Assembly (NCBI RefSeq): GCF_000244755.1
Contig: NZ_AHOO02000014.1
Span: 126,501-190,500, forward strand
Length of the DNA: 64,000 bases
Direction of reading: 5' to 3'
DNA from: Leptospira licerasiae serovar Varillal str. VAR 010
Lineage (GTDB): Bacteria; Spirochaetota; Leptospiria; Leptospirales; Leptospiraceae
The notes beneath the pieces were generated by a model, which made no database searches, was not told the origin of the DNA, and saw only the letters and a program-made list of their open reading frames with translations. The position numbers and the translations under genes are program-made. The stretch's first letter is position 1. Every line of letters begins with the position of its first letter. Of this stretch, positions 9,116 through 17,533 are shown in pieces.

Positions 9116-9973
9116 TTATGGTACCGGTTTTCTTTCGGTGATGACCAGGAAATCCGCCAATTTCCAATCTTCTTCCTGAAAATTTTTGCCTTCTTCAGAG
9201 GGAAAAATGCTGACTGTTAAAACGTTTAGGCCCATCTGTTTCAGCCTATATGTCAGCCCTAAACCTCGATCGGAATGAAACCTTCCGTTCACATGTACGA
9301 CTTTTCTTTTTAATAAAAAATATGCTTCTGCGATGGAGTCGGCCATAGAAGTATCCCAAACATATTGAGCATCTATAAACTTTTGTTTATCTGGAGAAAA
9401 TCCCGTAGGAGAATGTTCTGCGATCATCGCGGATAAAAGTTCTTCGTATTCTTTCTGTCTGAATAAATTATAAGTATATCTTGGCGGAAGAAAAGGAGAC
9501 CTGATCTTATACAGAGAATCCAGACCCTGGTGAGACACTAGGTTCACATATTTTCTGGGAGCGTTAGCCGCAAGCACAGGTAGATTTTTTTCTTTCGCAA
9601 AAGATACCAATGGATGATAATCCGTCTGGTAATTCGGCCAAAATTTTCCCGAATTCAGAAAACCTCTTTCGGTAATCTCTCCCTTGCAGTATTCATCCAC
9701 GGATCTTTGCTGATCCTTCTCCAACATTTCCAAGGAAAGAAGCGCAGAATATACGGAAGCCAACTTCTTGAAAGCATCCAATTTCCAAGCGTGGCCTACC
9801 TTATCGTTATGTTCCTCTCCAAAAATAATGACATCGGCATCTTTCGCCTTTTCGACGATAGACGAAAGCTCCACCTTGGATCTACTTTTTGAATCGTAAA
9901 TTTCAGGATTAAAAGTTTGGGAAAATAGGAAAGAAGGGAAAAGAAGAAGGAACCAGAAAATACGGACCGCCAT
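9116..9973 (-). CDS. ChaN-like (COG3016/DUF399) exported protein
   Basis: A 285-residue protein with a signal peptide (MAVRIFWFLLLFPSFLFSQ) and the characteristic ChaN/DUF399 features. These are ADVIIFGEEHNDKVGHAWKL near residue 50, LSLEMLEKDQQ, LAANAPRKYVNLV and the C-terminal RKVVHVNGRFHSDRGLGL. ChaN of Campylobacter binds haem and is linked to iron uptake; TIKI proteases share the fold. The EEHND and NGRFHSD signatures carry the putative metal/haem ligands. It may head the operon with the penicillin-binding protein gene 47 bases downstream. Haem binding here is inferred from the family. Confidence 0.8.
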   Translation of the reverse strand: MAVRIFWFLLLFPSFLFSQTFNPEIYDSKSRSKVELSSIVEKAKDADVIIFGEEHNDKVGHAWKLDAFKKLASVYSALLSLEMLEKDQQRSVDEYCKGEITERGFLNSGKFWPNYQTDYHPLVSFAKEKNLPVLAANAPRKYVNLVSHQGLDSLYKIRSPFLPPRYTYNLFRQKEYEELLSAMIAEHSPTGFSPDKQKFIDAQYVWDTSMADSIAEAYFLLKRKVVHVNGRFHSDRGLGLTYRLKQMGLNVLTVSIFPSEEGKNFQEEDWKLADFLVITERKPVP

Positions 9974-10094
9974 GGAGCTCAGTGTGAAAATTGAAAGAAA
10001 AAAAGAAAGAACTTAATAGATATTAGAAGGTTGTAAATCGATCGACAAAGAAGCAAACGATCGGATCATTCTACCTGCTTTTATCGAGGTGATA

Positions 10095-10793
10095 ATGAAT
10101 ACGGAAACCGTTACTATCAAAACCGCTCATGGAAAAATGCAAACATTCGTAGCCTATCCGGATTCTTCTCCTTCTCCTTGCATCTTAGTATTACAAGAGG
10201 CGTTCGGAGTAAACGATCATATTAAAGATGTAGCGGTCCGATTTTCTAAGCAAGGTTATCTCGCGGTCGCTCCGGAACTTTATTATAGGACCGCTCCTCC
10301 CGGATTTGCAGGAAGTTACGAAGACTTCATGGCATTAAAGCCTCATTTCAGCCAACTAACTCCTGAAAATTTGCATTCGGATCTGAATGCGGTTTTGGAC
10401 TGGATCAAAACAAATCCTAAAAGTATACCGGATCGGATTGCAAGTATCGGTTATTGTTTAGGAGGATGGGTTTCCTTTTTAGCAAATTCAATTTTCACTT
10501 TCAAAGCAGCAGTTTCGTATTACGGATCTAGGATTGTCCAAACCTCGGAAGAATATTCTCCAAAACAAAACGCGCCCTTACTTTTGGTTTGGGCAGGCAA
10601 GGACAGAAGCGTAAAACAAACGCATATAGCCGCAATCTCCGGATTGCTAAAAAGTTCGGGAAAAGATTTCGTGGAATTATTTTTTTCAGAAGCCGAACAT
10701 GGATTCTTCTGCGATGCAAGAGCGGCGTATCATAAAACTTCCGCTGCTCAAGCTTGGGCAATCACATTAGCTTTTTTGAAAGAACATGTGTAG
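10095..10793 (+). CDS. dienelactone hydrolase family protein
   Basis: A 232-residue alpha/beta hydrolase of the dienelactone hydrolase family. It has the cysteine nucleophile elbow GYCLGG (C121), Asp170 in AGKDRSVK and His202 in EAEHGFF, giving the family's Cys-Asp-His triad. There is no signal peptide, so it is cytoplasmic. The true substrate is unknown; most family members in non-aromatic degraders hydrolyse esters or lactones of unidentified identity. The ATG at 10095 is placed well after GAGGTGA (10086-10092); an upstream GTG at 10089 overlaps that site and is less likely. Confidence 0.88.
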   Translation: MNTETVTIKTAHGKMQTFVAYPDSSPSPCILVLQEAFGVNDHIKDVAVRFSKQGYLAVAPELYYRTAPPGFAGSYEDFMALKPHFSQLTPENLHSDLNAVLDWIKTNPKSIPDRIASIGYCLGGWVSFLANSIFTFKAAVSYYGSRIVQTSEEYSPKQNAPLLLVWAGKDRSVKQTHIAAISGLLKSSGKDFVELFFSEAEHGFFCDARAAYHKTSAAQAWAITLAFLKEHV

Positions 10794-10802
10794 AATGCAA
10801 TT

Positions 10803-10818
10803 TGTAGGAGCTCCTACA
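10803..10818. repeat. TGTAGGAGCTCCTACA palindrome
   Basis: A perfect 16-bp palindrome in the short gap between the dienelactone hydrolase and glutathione peroxidase genes, which converge. It belongs to the same palindrome family as the ends of the 147-bp intergenic elements elsewhere in the window. Confidence 0.7.
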
Positions 10819-10826
10819 GTGCGACT

Positions 10827-11372
10827 CTATTTAAGATTTTTTTCAATTTCATCCGTGACTTCTTTACTGTCCGGTTCTGTTCCGGAGCGAAATCTTGCCA
10901 CGATCTTACCTGAAGGAGAGATCAGGAACTTCTCAAAATTCCATTTAACGTCGCCCGGATCCGGAGCACTAGAAGTAAGATAGGTATACAAAGGATGTTG
11001 GTCTTCTCCCTTCACGGAAATTTTGGACATCATATCGAAGGTGGCGCCTTTTTTCACTCTACAGAATTGTTCTATCTCCGCATCACTACCAGGTTCTTGG
11101 GAGAGAAAATTATTAGCAGGAAAGCCGACTATCTCAAAACCCTTCTCCTTATATTTGCGATATACTTTTTCCAAGTTCTCATATTGGTAGGTATACCCAC
11201 ATTTAGAAGCTACGTTTACGATAAGTAAGGTCTTACCTTTGTATTTGGAAAGATTCACATCCTTTCCTTTAATGTCCTTCACAGTAAAATCATACACAGC
11301 CTTAGGAGCCGCAAATAAAGATGAGGAAACAATCAATAAGGAAAGAAAGATCAAAACGGATTTGAAAGTCAT
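10827..11372 (-). CDS. exported glutathione peroxidase family protein
   Basis: A 181-residue thiol peroxidase with a signal peptide ([20 protein letters not shown] then AA). The peroxidatic residue is a cysteine (C58 in ASKCGYT) rather than selenocysteine. The catalytic-site segment is [12 protein letters not shown], with asparagine (N88) where many family members have glutamine. Trp144-Asn145 in KWNFEKFL are conserved. Most bacterial enzymes of this type use thioredoxin-like donors rather than glutathione. It probably removes peroxides in the periplasm. It converges with the dienelactone hydrolase gene. Confidence 0.9.
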   Translation of the reverse strand: MTFKSVLIFLSLLIVSSSLFAAPKAVYDFTVKDIKGKDVNLSKYKGKTLLIVNVASKCGYTYQYENLEKVYRKYKEKGFEIVGFPANNFLSQEPGSDAEIEQFCRVKKGATFDMMSKISVKGEDQHPLYTYLTSSAPDPGDVKWNFEKFLISPSGKIVARFRSGTEPDSKEVTDEIEKNLK

Positions 11373-11462
11373 AATGAGATCATATCCGAATCCCGGAAAC
11401 AGGTCTATCCGTTTCCGGGATATTTTTTAGGTCTGAGACCGGTTTTTTAAGAGAGGATCGTT

Positions 11463-13763
11463 TTATTGCAAAACGAACTCCCTGGAAGTTCCGGTAAATT
11501 TTTTGTAAGTCCAAAAAATTCCCCAAAACTGTTTGGCCAAACCGTTATAAACAACTCTGTATGTGCCTGCCTGTTGATTTCGGATCAACCAAGTGATAGT
11601 TACTTCCGATGTAGCGGAAAGATCTCCACCAGTCCTTGCCCAATCATAAGCCGTGTACGGATTATTATCGTTTGCAAGAGTCGTCCAAGAATTTCCGTTC
11701 TTCTTCTGGATTTCCAAATATGTATAAGTATTCGGATCGTAGAAAGAAGAAAGAGATCCGTCCAATTTTTTGTCCTGAACCACTCTTGGATGTGAACCCT
11801 GGAATTTTACTGTCACAGTATCTTTAGTCCTGTTATAGGAAGAATTTGCATCGGTTAGAACTTTTCCGAAATCTCCCCCGTCATTCACTATACCGTTTTG
11901 AGATAACCAAGTTTGTATAAACTGTTGGTTAGAGAGATCTGGAGGATTCGGTCCTGCGATCGTAGAACGATTCGCTACTATATCTTTAGCGATCCGATCG
12001 AATTCCTGGATCAATGCTGCATTTGCCCAAGGCCCGTAAGCGGTAAACCCACCTTCGAAGTTCTGTGCGGAATATTCTTCTCGAGTAGTTAAATACTGAG
12101 CGTAAGCGTTCGCCATAGCCCCTACCACTACATTGGAGATACCCGCCGCAGCAAGAGTAGTAGTCAACTTTGCTTTCAATCTTCTTCCCGCGTTAGTCGT
12201 TACCTCAAAAGGAGAAGCTACAATCGCAGTATTGCCTATCGTGATCAATTGTAATGGAAGAACTACCGGAACAAAAGGCACCTGAGGATTCGGAAACCAG
12301 AAAGTATCCACTTCTCCAACCGGAAGAAGAGTGAATTTTTCTTTATCACAAGCTTCATACTTCGTTGAACCCAATGCCAATTGAGCAAGAGGCCAAAGAT
12401 ATCCCAGGATCTGAGCGGCTCCGCTTAAGTTGGTTAAAGAATAATTTTTTTTAACCCAGGCGCCATTCTCGAATACGAAGTCGTTACGAATTTCGCCTTC
12501 TTTTGCAAAATCAACCGGAGCGCCTTCTTCATCTCCAGCCAAAAATCCGCCGCCAATCGTTGCGACACAGGTAGTATTCCCGGAATTCGTATCCCAAGGC
12601 ATAGAGAAGGTCCCGATATAGGAAGGATCTACAGCAACTTTATTATTCCAAACTACGTGAGAATGTCTGTAACCGATATTTCCGGTAAGCGTTATCGAAG
12701 CCGCATTATACAATTCTAATGCTTTACTTCCTTGTTTGGTCCCGTGAACGATAGGGTTTTCCAGCGCGTCTAGGCTTGGATCTATATCGTTCGGTCTTAG
12801 GAACGGTTTCGTAATATCGCTCGGATCGGGAGTATTCGGACTTACATCTCCCATAGGTCCCTGAGGAAATGCGGCCACAAAGTTACCGCCAATTGCGTTT
12901 TCCACCAGGTAAGAAGCGTATCCTTTATTATCTCCGTGCGCCCTACGATTCGTAATTCCGAGAGAAGTTCCGTGAACTGCAAACCAGTTCAGTAATCCGA
13001 TCGGAGAACCGTCCGTACCTTCGAAACGAAGTAGGCTCATAGTCTCGTTTATATTTGAAGAATAGTTTGCCTTATCTAAGTTCCAAGCATAAGCGGCGGA
13101 AGATCTGTTATTTGCAAAATTAGAAAGGTTTCCTGCTATAAATTTGATCCTTGCTTCTCTTCTGTTATTATAAGCTGCCTTTATAGAATCCGCGATACCA
13201 TTCACTACTATATTATAATGGACCTTATCAAAACCGACCACTCCGTTGAATAGATTGAATAATGTGTACCAAGAAATATTAGAAGGAGCGGAATGTGTAT
13301 GGGTAGCGAATAAAAGAATATTGTCGTTATTAAATGCAGATCCATAACCGTCTGACTGTAATTTTTTAACGACACCCATCTTTACGCTCTGGTACATATG
13401 GATCATGTCGTTGGTAACAATCGCCACTCGCCCACCGCCAGGACGTTCGACCACGAATGCCCTTGCATAAAGCCTCATAGCCAGACCGGACATCTCGTCA
13501 CCTGGACTATTATATCCTGTGCTTGATTGCACAAAAGGCCCCGTAATGTCAGCCTTTGCAGCGCCTACTAAAAACACATCCGCCGGTGTAGATGTAGGTA
13601 AAGCAAGACTGTTAAGAATTGTATTAGAGCTGGATGCCTTTACTCCATTAGAAGAAACGGCCAGTTCCAATAATTTATCGTCGTCTGATTTCTGATCACA
13701 ACCAGTTAGAGTGAGGATCAGAGCCAATGCCAAGGTAAAAAATTTCGAATGTATGTTTTTCAT
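11463..13763 (-). CDS. neutral/alkaline ceramidase-family lipoprotein
   Basis: About 766 residues. A signal sequence ends in the lipobox LTGC (C22), followed by a Ser/Asn-rich spacer. The ceramidase N-terminal domain then shows VGAAKADITG, GLAMRLYARAFVVE, NDMIHM, LFATHTHSAPSNISWY and FAVHGTSLG (zinc-binding histidines). The GDVSPN hexapeptide contains the catalytic serine of this family (about S308). A C-terminal immunoglobulin-like domain with GTYRVVYNG matches the usual two-domain layout and length. Neutral ceramidases cleave ceramide to sphingosine and fatty acid. Surface location and activity on host or environmental sphingolipids are inferred. The ATG at 13763 follows GGAGG by eight bases; an in-frame GTG upstream overlaps that site. 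Confidence 0.9.
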   Translation of the reverse strand: MKNIHSKFFTLALALILTLTGCDQKSDDDKLLELAVSSNGVKASSSNTILNSLALPTSTPADVFLVGAAKADITGPFVQSSTGYNSPGDEMSGLAMRLYARAFVVERPGGGRVAIVTNDMIHMYQSVKMGVVKKLQSDGYGSAFNNDNILLFATHTHSAPSNISWYTLFNLFNGVVGFDKVHYNIVVNGIADSIKAAYNNRREARIKFIAGNLSNFANNRSSAAYAWNLDKANYSSNINETMSLLRFEGTDGSPIGLLNWFAVHGTSLGITNRRAHGDNKGYASYLVENAIGGNFVAAFPQGPMGDVSPNTPDPSDITKPFLRPNDIDPSLDALENPIVHGTKQGSKALELYNAASITLTGNIGYRHSHVVWNNKVAVDPSYIGTFSMPWDTNSGNTTCVATIGGGFLAGDEEGAPVDFAKEGEIRNDFVFENGAWVKKNYSLTNLSGAAQILGYLWPLAQLALGSTKYEACDKEKFTLLPVGEVDTFWFPNPQVPFVPVVLPLQLITIGNTAIVASPFEVTTNAGRRLKAKLTTTLAAAGISNVVVGAMANAYAQYLTTREEYSAQNFEGGFTAYGPWANAALIQEFDRIAKDIVANRSTIAGPNPPDLSNQQFIQTWLSQNGIVNDGGDFGKVLTDANSSYNRTKDTVTVKFQGSHPRVVQDKKLDGSLSSFYDPNTYTYLEIQKKNGNSWTTLANDNNPYTAYDWARTGGDLSATSEVTITWLIRNQQAGTYRVVYNGLAKQFWGIFWTYKKFTGTSREFVLQ

Positions 13764-13852
13764 TTCCCTTGCCTCCACAGTTCAACGAAGTGGCGTAACC
13801 GAAATTTAAAGAAGGTCAAACGATTTTTAAAAAAGATATAAGTAAGCGCGTG

Positions 13853-13894
13853 CGTTCGAAATAAATATTATAAGTTTTGAATTTATTTCGAACG
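13853..13894. promoter_or_regulatory. 14-bp perfect inverted repeat upstream of the ceramidase gene
   Basis: CGTTCGAAATAAAT (13853-13866) is repeated in inverted orientation as ATTTATTTCGAACG (13881-13894), 14 bases apart and about 90 bases upstream of the ceramidase start. Each half contains the palindrome TTCGAA. It could be an operator or a transcript-end hairpin; no adjacent regulator gene is available to assign it. Confidence 0.5.
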
Positions 13895-13990
13895 AAAATA
13901 GGGCACTAGTCCGGTAATTTTATAATTAAAATATAAGTGATCGGTACATCGATGTAAGTGGGACCAAGAGCGGACAATCTGCAATAAAGA

Positions 13991-14035
13991 TCGACCCAAG
14001 GAAGAATACAAGCGCGCATTCCTGACTTGGGCCGA
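13991..14035 (-). terminator. imperfect hairpin downstream of the small hotdog gene
   Basis: TCGACCCAAG (13991-14000) and CTTGGGCCGA (14026-14035) pair with one mismatch, and GAAGAAT/ATTCCT extend the stem inwards. It lies 26 bases after the stop of the minus-strand gene ending at 14061. There is no strong U-tract, so termination is only a suggestion. Confidence 0.35.
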
Positions 14036-14060
14036 TTTTCGTATTCGCTCAGAAAGAATC

Positions 14061-14492
14061 TTATTTCTTAGCGATAAACCAATCGAAACTAAAACTTGCT
14101 ACATTCGATTGAGTCTCGTCAAACAGTTCCACTCCTACTGTGAGTCCCGCTCTTCCTTTTCTTTCGAGTTGAGCCATAAACGCAGACCATTCTTCTTCGT
14201 CGATCACTCCCTTGGAAACTACTCTACCTTGCGCAGGCTTTTTGTATTTCACTTCTGCCTTGCGAACCACTGGGATAATCTCGAAAGGGAGGGAGGCTAC
14301 TCGCGAAAGTAAATATTCACCTCCACTTCCTTCTGCGAGAGCGAATAACGCAGCTGCATGCCCCGAGCCGACATGATTTTTATAGATAGGTTTATCTTCC
14401 ATGACTAAGAGAGCATCCTCTCCCTGTTTAGGTCTGGAAAGCTGGATATGTACATTGAATGGTATGGACAAAACGTCAAATTTCTCTGTCAT
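14061..14492 (-). CDS. DUF4442-like hotdog thioesterase family protein
   Basis: A 143-residue hotdog-fold protein. The segment YKNHVGSGHAAALFALAEGSGG forms the family's central helix region, and VKYKKPAQGRVVSKG with VELFDETQSNVASFSFDWFI forms the following strands. This matches the DUF4442/PaaI-like group, whose members hydrolyse acyl-CoA thioesters. It stands just downstream of two thiolase genes and upstream of the ceramidase gene, all on the minus strand. This supports a role in acyl-CoA handling, though substrate and activity are not shown by sequence. Confidence 0.7.
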   Translation of the reverse strand: MTEKFDVLSIPFNVHIQLSRPKQGEDALLVMEDKPIYKNHVGSGHAAALFALAEGSGGEYLLSRVASLPFEIIPVVRKAEVKYKKPAQGRVVSKGVIDEEEWSAFMAQLERKGRAGLTVGVELFDETQSNVASFSFDWFIAKK

Positions 14493-14612
14493 ATGCCTAG
14501 TTAGAAATTTAGTTCGTTTTACATCAAACCGAAAAGAAATCGAATGATCGATTTATTCTTAGATTCGTTTGTAAAACGAACTTTTGGAGTTTCCTAATTT
14601 CATATCGTACGA

Positions 14613-15938
14613 TTAATCTTTATATCTTTCTATCAGCATCGACCCAGCAATTCCCCCATGAGCACATGCGGTGAGTAATACACGATTTGCATTCGGATCT
14701 TCCTGCAGATCCATGATCGCATTATTCACTAAACGAACTCCTGTGGCTCCGAATGGATGACCGATCGCAATTGATCCCCCGTTAGGATTGATCTTTTTCT
14801 CATCAAAGCTTTTCTCCCAATCCCAACCGGTATCCGTTTTCAACTGTTCCATAGCTGCAACTGCGGTGGCTGCATAAGCTTCATGGATCTCTATATAGTC
14901 CATATCCTCTAATTTGAGTTGTAGGTCTTCCAACAATCCTTCTGTGGCAACTGCTTGTCCGAGTCCCATCAGATTCGGATGTACACCTTTCATTCTCCAT
15001 CCGGAAAGTAGTCCTTCTATCTTTAATCCAAGAGATTTTGCTTTTTCCACAGTGGTAATGATCACTCCGGCCGCACCGTCGGAACGAGGACTCGCGTTAA
15101 AAATAGATACGGTAGGCTCATGGGTCCTCTTCAGATCCTTTCCGTACTTTTTCTTAAAGTCTTCGAACTTACTTTGCGGATTGTCGAATAGAAGCATTGC
15201 TCTTCCCATACGACTTGGATTTTCTACGAGACCTTTTCTAAGTTCTATAGCCTCGTCTATTTTTAACATGTTTCCTTCTTGGTCTCTTATCGGAATGATA
15301 AAAGGCTCATATTTTCCTTCCGTAGAAGCGTCGTAAGTACGTTTAAATGATTCGAATGCAACTTTGTCCGTAACCTCACGAGATAATTCGTAGTTCTGTG
15401 CGAGAATTTCCGCAGTCACCTGCATTCCGTAAGAATTTTCGCCGTCACCCAAACCGTCTTCTAAAGTGTCTCTGAGTTCCACTCCTTCCGGAAGATTGTC
15501 TGGCAGAAGTTTATTTAGTTTTTCTAATGATCCTGTTTTCTTGTTTAAGCGGGCATTTTTTACGACAAAAGGCATGTCGGTTTGGGATTCTTCGCCGATC
15601 ACTAAAAATACTTCTCCTTCTCCCAAAACAATCCGTCTTGCTGCTTCCGAAACCGCTTCCAATCCGGAGACACAATTATTGGAAAGAGTGATAGAAGGAA
15701 TTTCATCCCTTAGCCCGATCAGATTCGCGATCACTCTAGCCGGATTCGGAGAACTTGGAAAACCTTCCCCTACTATGACACCGTCTATATCTTCCTTTTT
15801 GATCCCACTTTTTTGGATAATGCTCTCCGCTACGATCTTTCCCAAATGATGGGCGGGATAAGCTCCTAGTCCCTTTGCGATCTGTGCAAACGGAGTCCTT
15901 AGAGGTGTACAAATTGCGAGTTTCTTTTCGAGTTTCAT
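14613..15938 (-). CDS. acetyl-CoA acetyltransferase (thiolase), paralogue 1
   Basis: A 441-residue thiolase with the acyl-accepting cysteine C89 in NNCVSGLEA, the GHPFGATG histidine motif and the C-terminal ACAHGG cysteine, all in the usual order. Thiolases either cleave 3-ketoacyl-CoA in beta-oxidation or condense two acetyl-CoA. The start at 15938 follows GGGAG by seven bases; a longer reading from 15962 overlaps that site. It is closely related to the next gene upstream (16156-17481), with long identical stretches, so the pair arose by tandem duplication. With the hotdog genes either side it forms a fatty-acyl block. Confidence 0.93.
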   Translation of the reverse strand: MKLEKKLAICTPLRTPFAQIAKGLGAYPAHHLGKIVAESIIQKSGIKKEDIDGVIVGEGFPSSPNPARVIANLIGLRDEIPSITLSNNCVSGLEAVSEAARRIVLGEGEVFLVIGEESQTDMPFVVKNARLNKKTGSLEKLNKLLPDNLPEGVELRDTLEDGLGDGENSYGMQVTAEILAQNYELSREVTDKVAFESFKRTYDASTEGKYEPFIIPIRDQEGNMLKIDEAIELRKGLVENPSRMGRAMLLFDNPQSKFEDFKKKYGKDLKRTHEPTVSIFNASPRSDGAAGVIITTVEKAKSLGLKIEGLLSGWRMKGVHPNLMGLGQAVATEGLLEDLQLKLEDMDYIEIHEAYAATAVAAMEQLKTDTGWDWEKSFDEKKINPNGGSIAIGHPFGATGVRLVNNAIMDLQEDPNANRVLLTACAHGGIAGSMLIERYKD

Positions 15939-16155
15939 CGTTTTTCTCCCGGTATGTCCCAAAAATTCTAAATTGGTGTATATGCACTATTTAGACCATA
16001 AAGACCGAAAGATTGAAAGCAAAATATCCGGAAAGCACGCATGTAAATAGAAGAAAGAAAAGAAAGGTATAAAATGAGAATGCGGAGACGAAAAAATAAG
16101 AAACCCCGAAGAAGTTTCCTTCTCCAGGGTTTTACTTCGATTCAAAAATTAGGGA

Positions 16156-17481
16156 TTAACCTTCGAATCTTTCGATGAGCATTGCTCCTGCAATCCCACC
16201 GTGAGCACAAGCAGTGATAACTACTTTTTTAGCTTTAGCATCTTCTTGAAGGTCCATGATCGCGTTATTCACCAAACGAATGCCGGTTGCTCCGAATGGG
16301 TGACCGATCGCAATAGATCCACCGTTCGGGTTGATCTTCTTCTCGTCGAATTTTTGCTCCCATTTCCAACCAGTATCTTTTTCGATCTGAACAAGAGCCG
16401 CAACTGCAGTAGCCGCGAATGCTTCGTGGATCTCAACATAGTCTATGTCTTCGATCTTAACTCCGGTGTCGGAAAGAAGCGCTTCGGTAGCATATGCTTG
16501 TCCGATTCCCATCAAGTTAGGATCTACACCTTTCATTTTCCATCCGGAAAGAACTGCTTCGATCTTTAATCCAAGAGCTTTTGCTTTTTCAACAGTAGTT
16601 AAGATAACGCCAGCTGCACCATCGGAACGAGGGCTCGCGTTAAAGATTGAAACGGTTGGTCCGTGAGTTTTTTCAAGATACTTGGAGTATTTAGTTTTGA
16701 ACTCGTCGAATTTCATTTGAGGGTTATCGAAAAGAAGCATTGCTCTTCCCATACGGCTTGGATTTTCAACAAGTCCTTCGCGAAGTCCGACTGCCTCATC
16801 GATAGTAAGTTCGGTTCCATCTTCGTCTTTCATTGGGATAATGAATGGAGCGTATTTTCCCGCTTTAGAAGATTCTAATGCTCTTTTGAAAGATTCGAAA
16901 GCTAGTTTATCAGTAATCTCGCGAGAAAGTTCGTAGTTCTGAGCAAGGATCTCAGCAGTTACTTGCATTCCGAAAGAAGTTTCTCCGTCGCCTAGTCCGT
17001 CTTCAAGAGTGTCTCTAAGTTCAACTCCCTCGGGAAGATTGTCAGGAAGCAGTTTTTTCAGTTTATCCAAAGATCCTGCTTTTTTGTTCAATCTTGCGTT
17101 TTTCACAACGAAAGGCATAGAAGTTTGGGACTCTTCTCCGATTACTAGGAAAAGTTCACCCTCTCCAAGAACAATACGGCGAGCCGCTTCGGAAAGAGCT
17201 TCGATCCCGGATACACAGTTGTTGGAAACTGTAATCGAAGGAACTTCGTCTCTAAGTCCGATCAGGTTAGCGATCACTCTGGCGGAATTCGGAGCGTTAG
17301 AAAAACCTTCTCCAACTACGATCCCGTCGATTTGATCTTTTTTAACTCCGCTCTTTGCAATAATATCTTCAGCCACTATACGACCTAAGTGATGGCCAGG
17401 ATAGGGTCCTAAAGCTTTCGCAATTTGAGCGAAGGGAGTTCTTCTTGGCGTACAGATCGCCAATTTTTTATCGAGTTTCAT
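16156..17481 (-). CDS. acetyl-CoA acetyltransferase (thiolase), paralogue 2
   Basis: A 441-residue thiolase, the same length as its neighbour and alignable without obvious gaps. It has C89 in NNCVSGIEA, IAIGHPFGATGIRLVNNAIM and TACAHGG. A GGAG site lies properly before the ATG at 17481. The gap between the two thiolase genes (15939-16155) has no evident third gene. Its codon choices differ from the paralogue although the proteins are nearly alike, which suggests an old duplication kept under protein-level selection. Confidence 0.93.
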   Translation of the reverse strand: MKLDKKLAICTPRRTPFAQIAKALGPYPGHHLGRIVAEDIIAKSGVKKDQIDGIVVGEGFSNAPNSARVIANLIGLRDEVPSITVSNNCVSGIEALSEAARRIVLGEGELFLVIGEESQTSMPFVVKNARLNKKAGSLDKLKKLLPDNLPEGVELRDTLEDGLGDGETSFGMQVTAEILAQNYELSREITDKLAFESFKRALESSKAGKYAPFIIPMKDEDGTELTIDEAVGLREGLVENPSRMGRAMLLFDNPQMKFDEFKTKYSKYLEKTHGPTVSIFNASPRSDGAAGVILTTVEKAKALGLKIEAVLSGWKMKGVDPNLMGIGQAYATEALLSDTGVKIEDIDYVEIHEAFAATAVAALVQIEKDTGWKWEQKFDEKKINPNGGSIAIGHPFGATGIRLVNNAIMDLQEDAKAKKVVITACAHGGIAGAMLIERFEG

Positions 17482-17533
17482 TGTCTTTCTCCAGACCTTT
17501 TATTTGGTACGTTCATTAAAATAAGATAATATT

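Noticed and set aside
13945..13956. TACATCGATGTA palindrome as an operator
   Set aside because: At 12 bp in AT-rich DNA, with no regulator nearby, chance is an adequate explanation.
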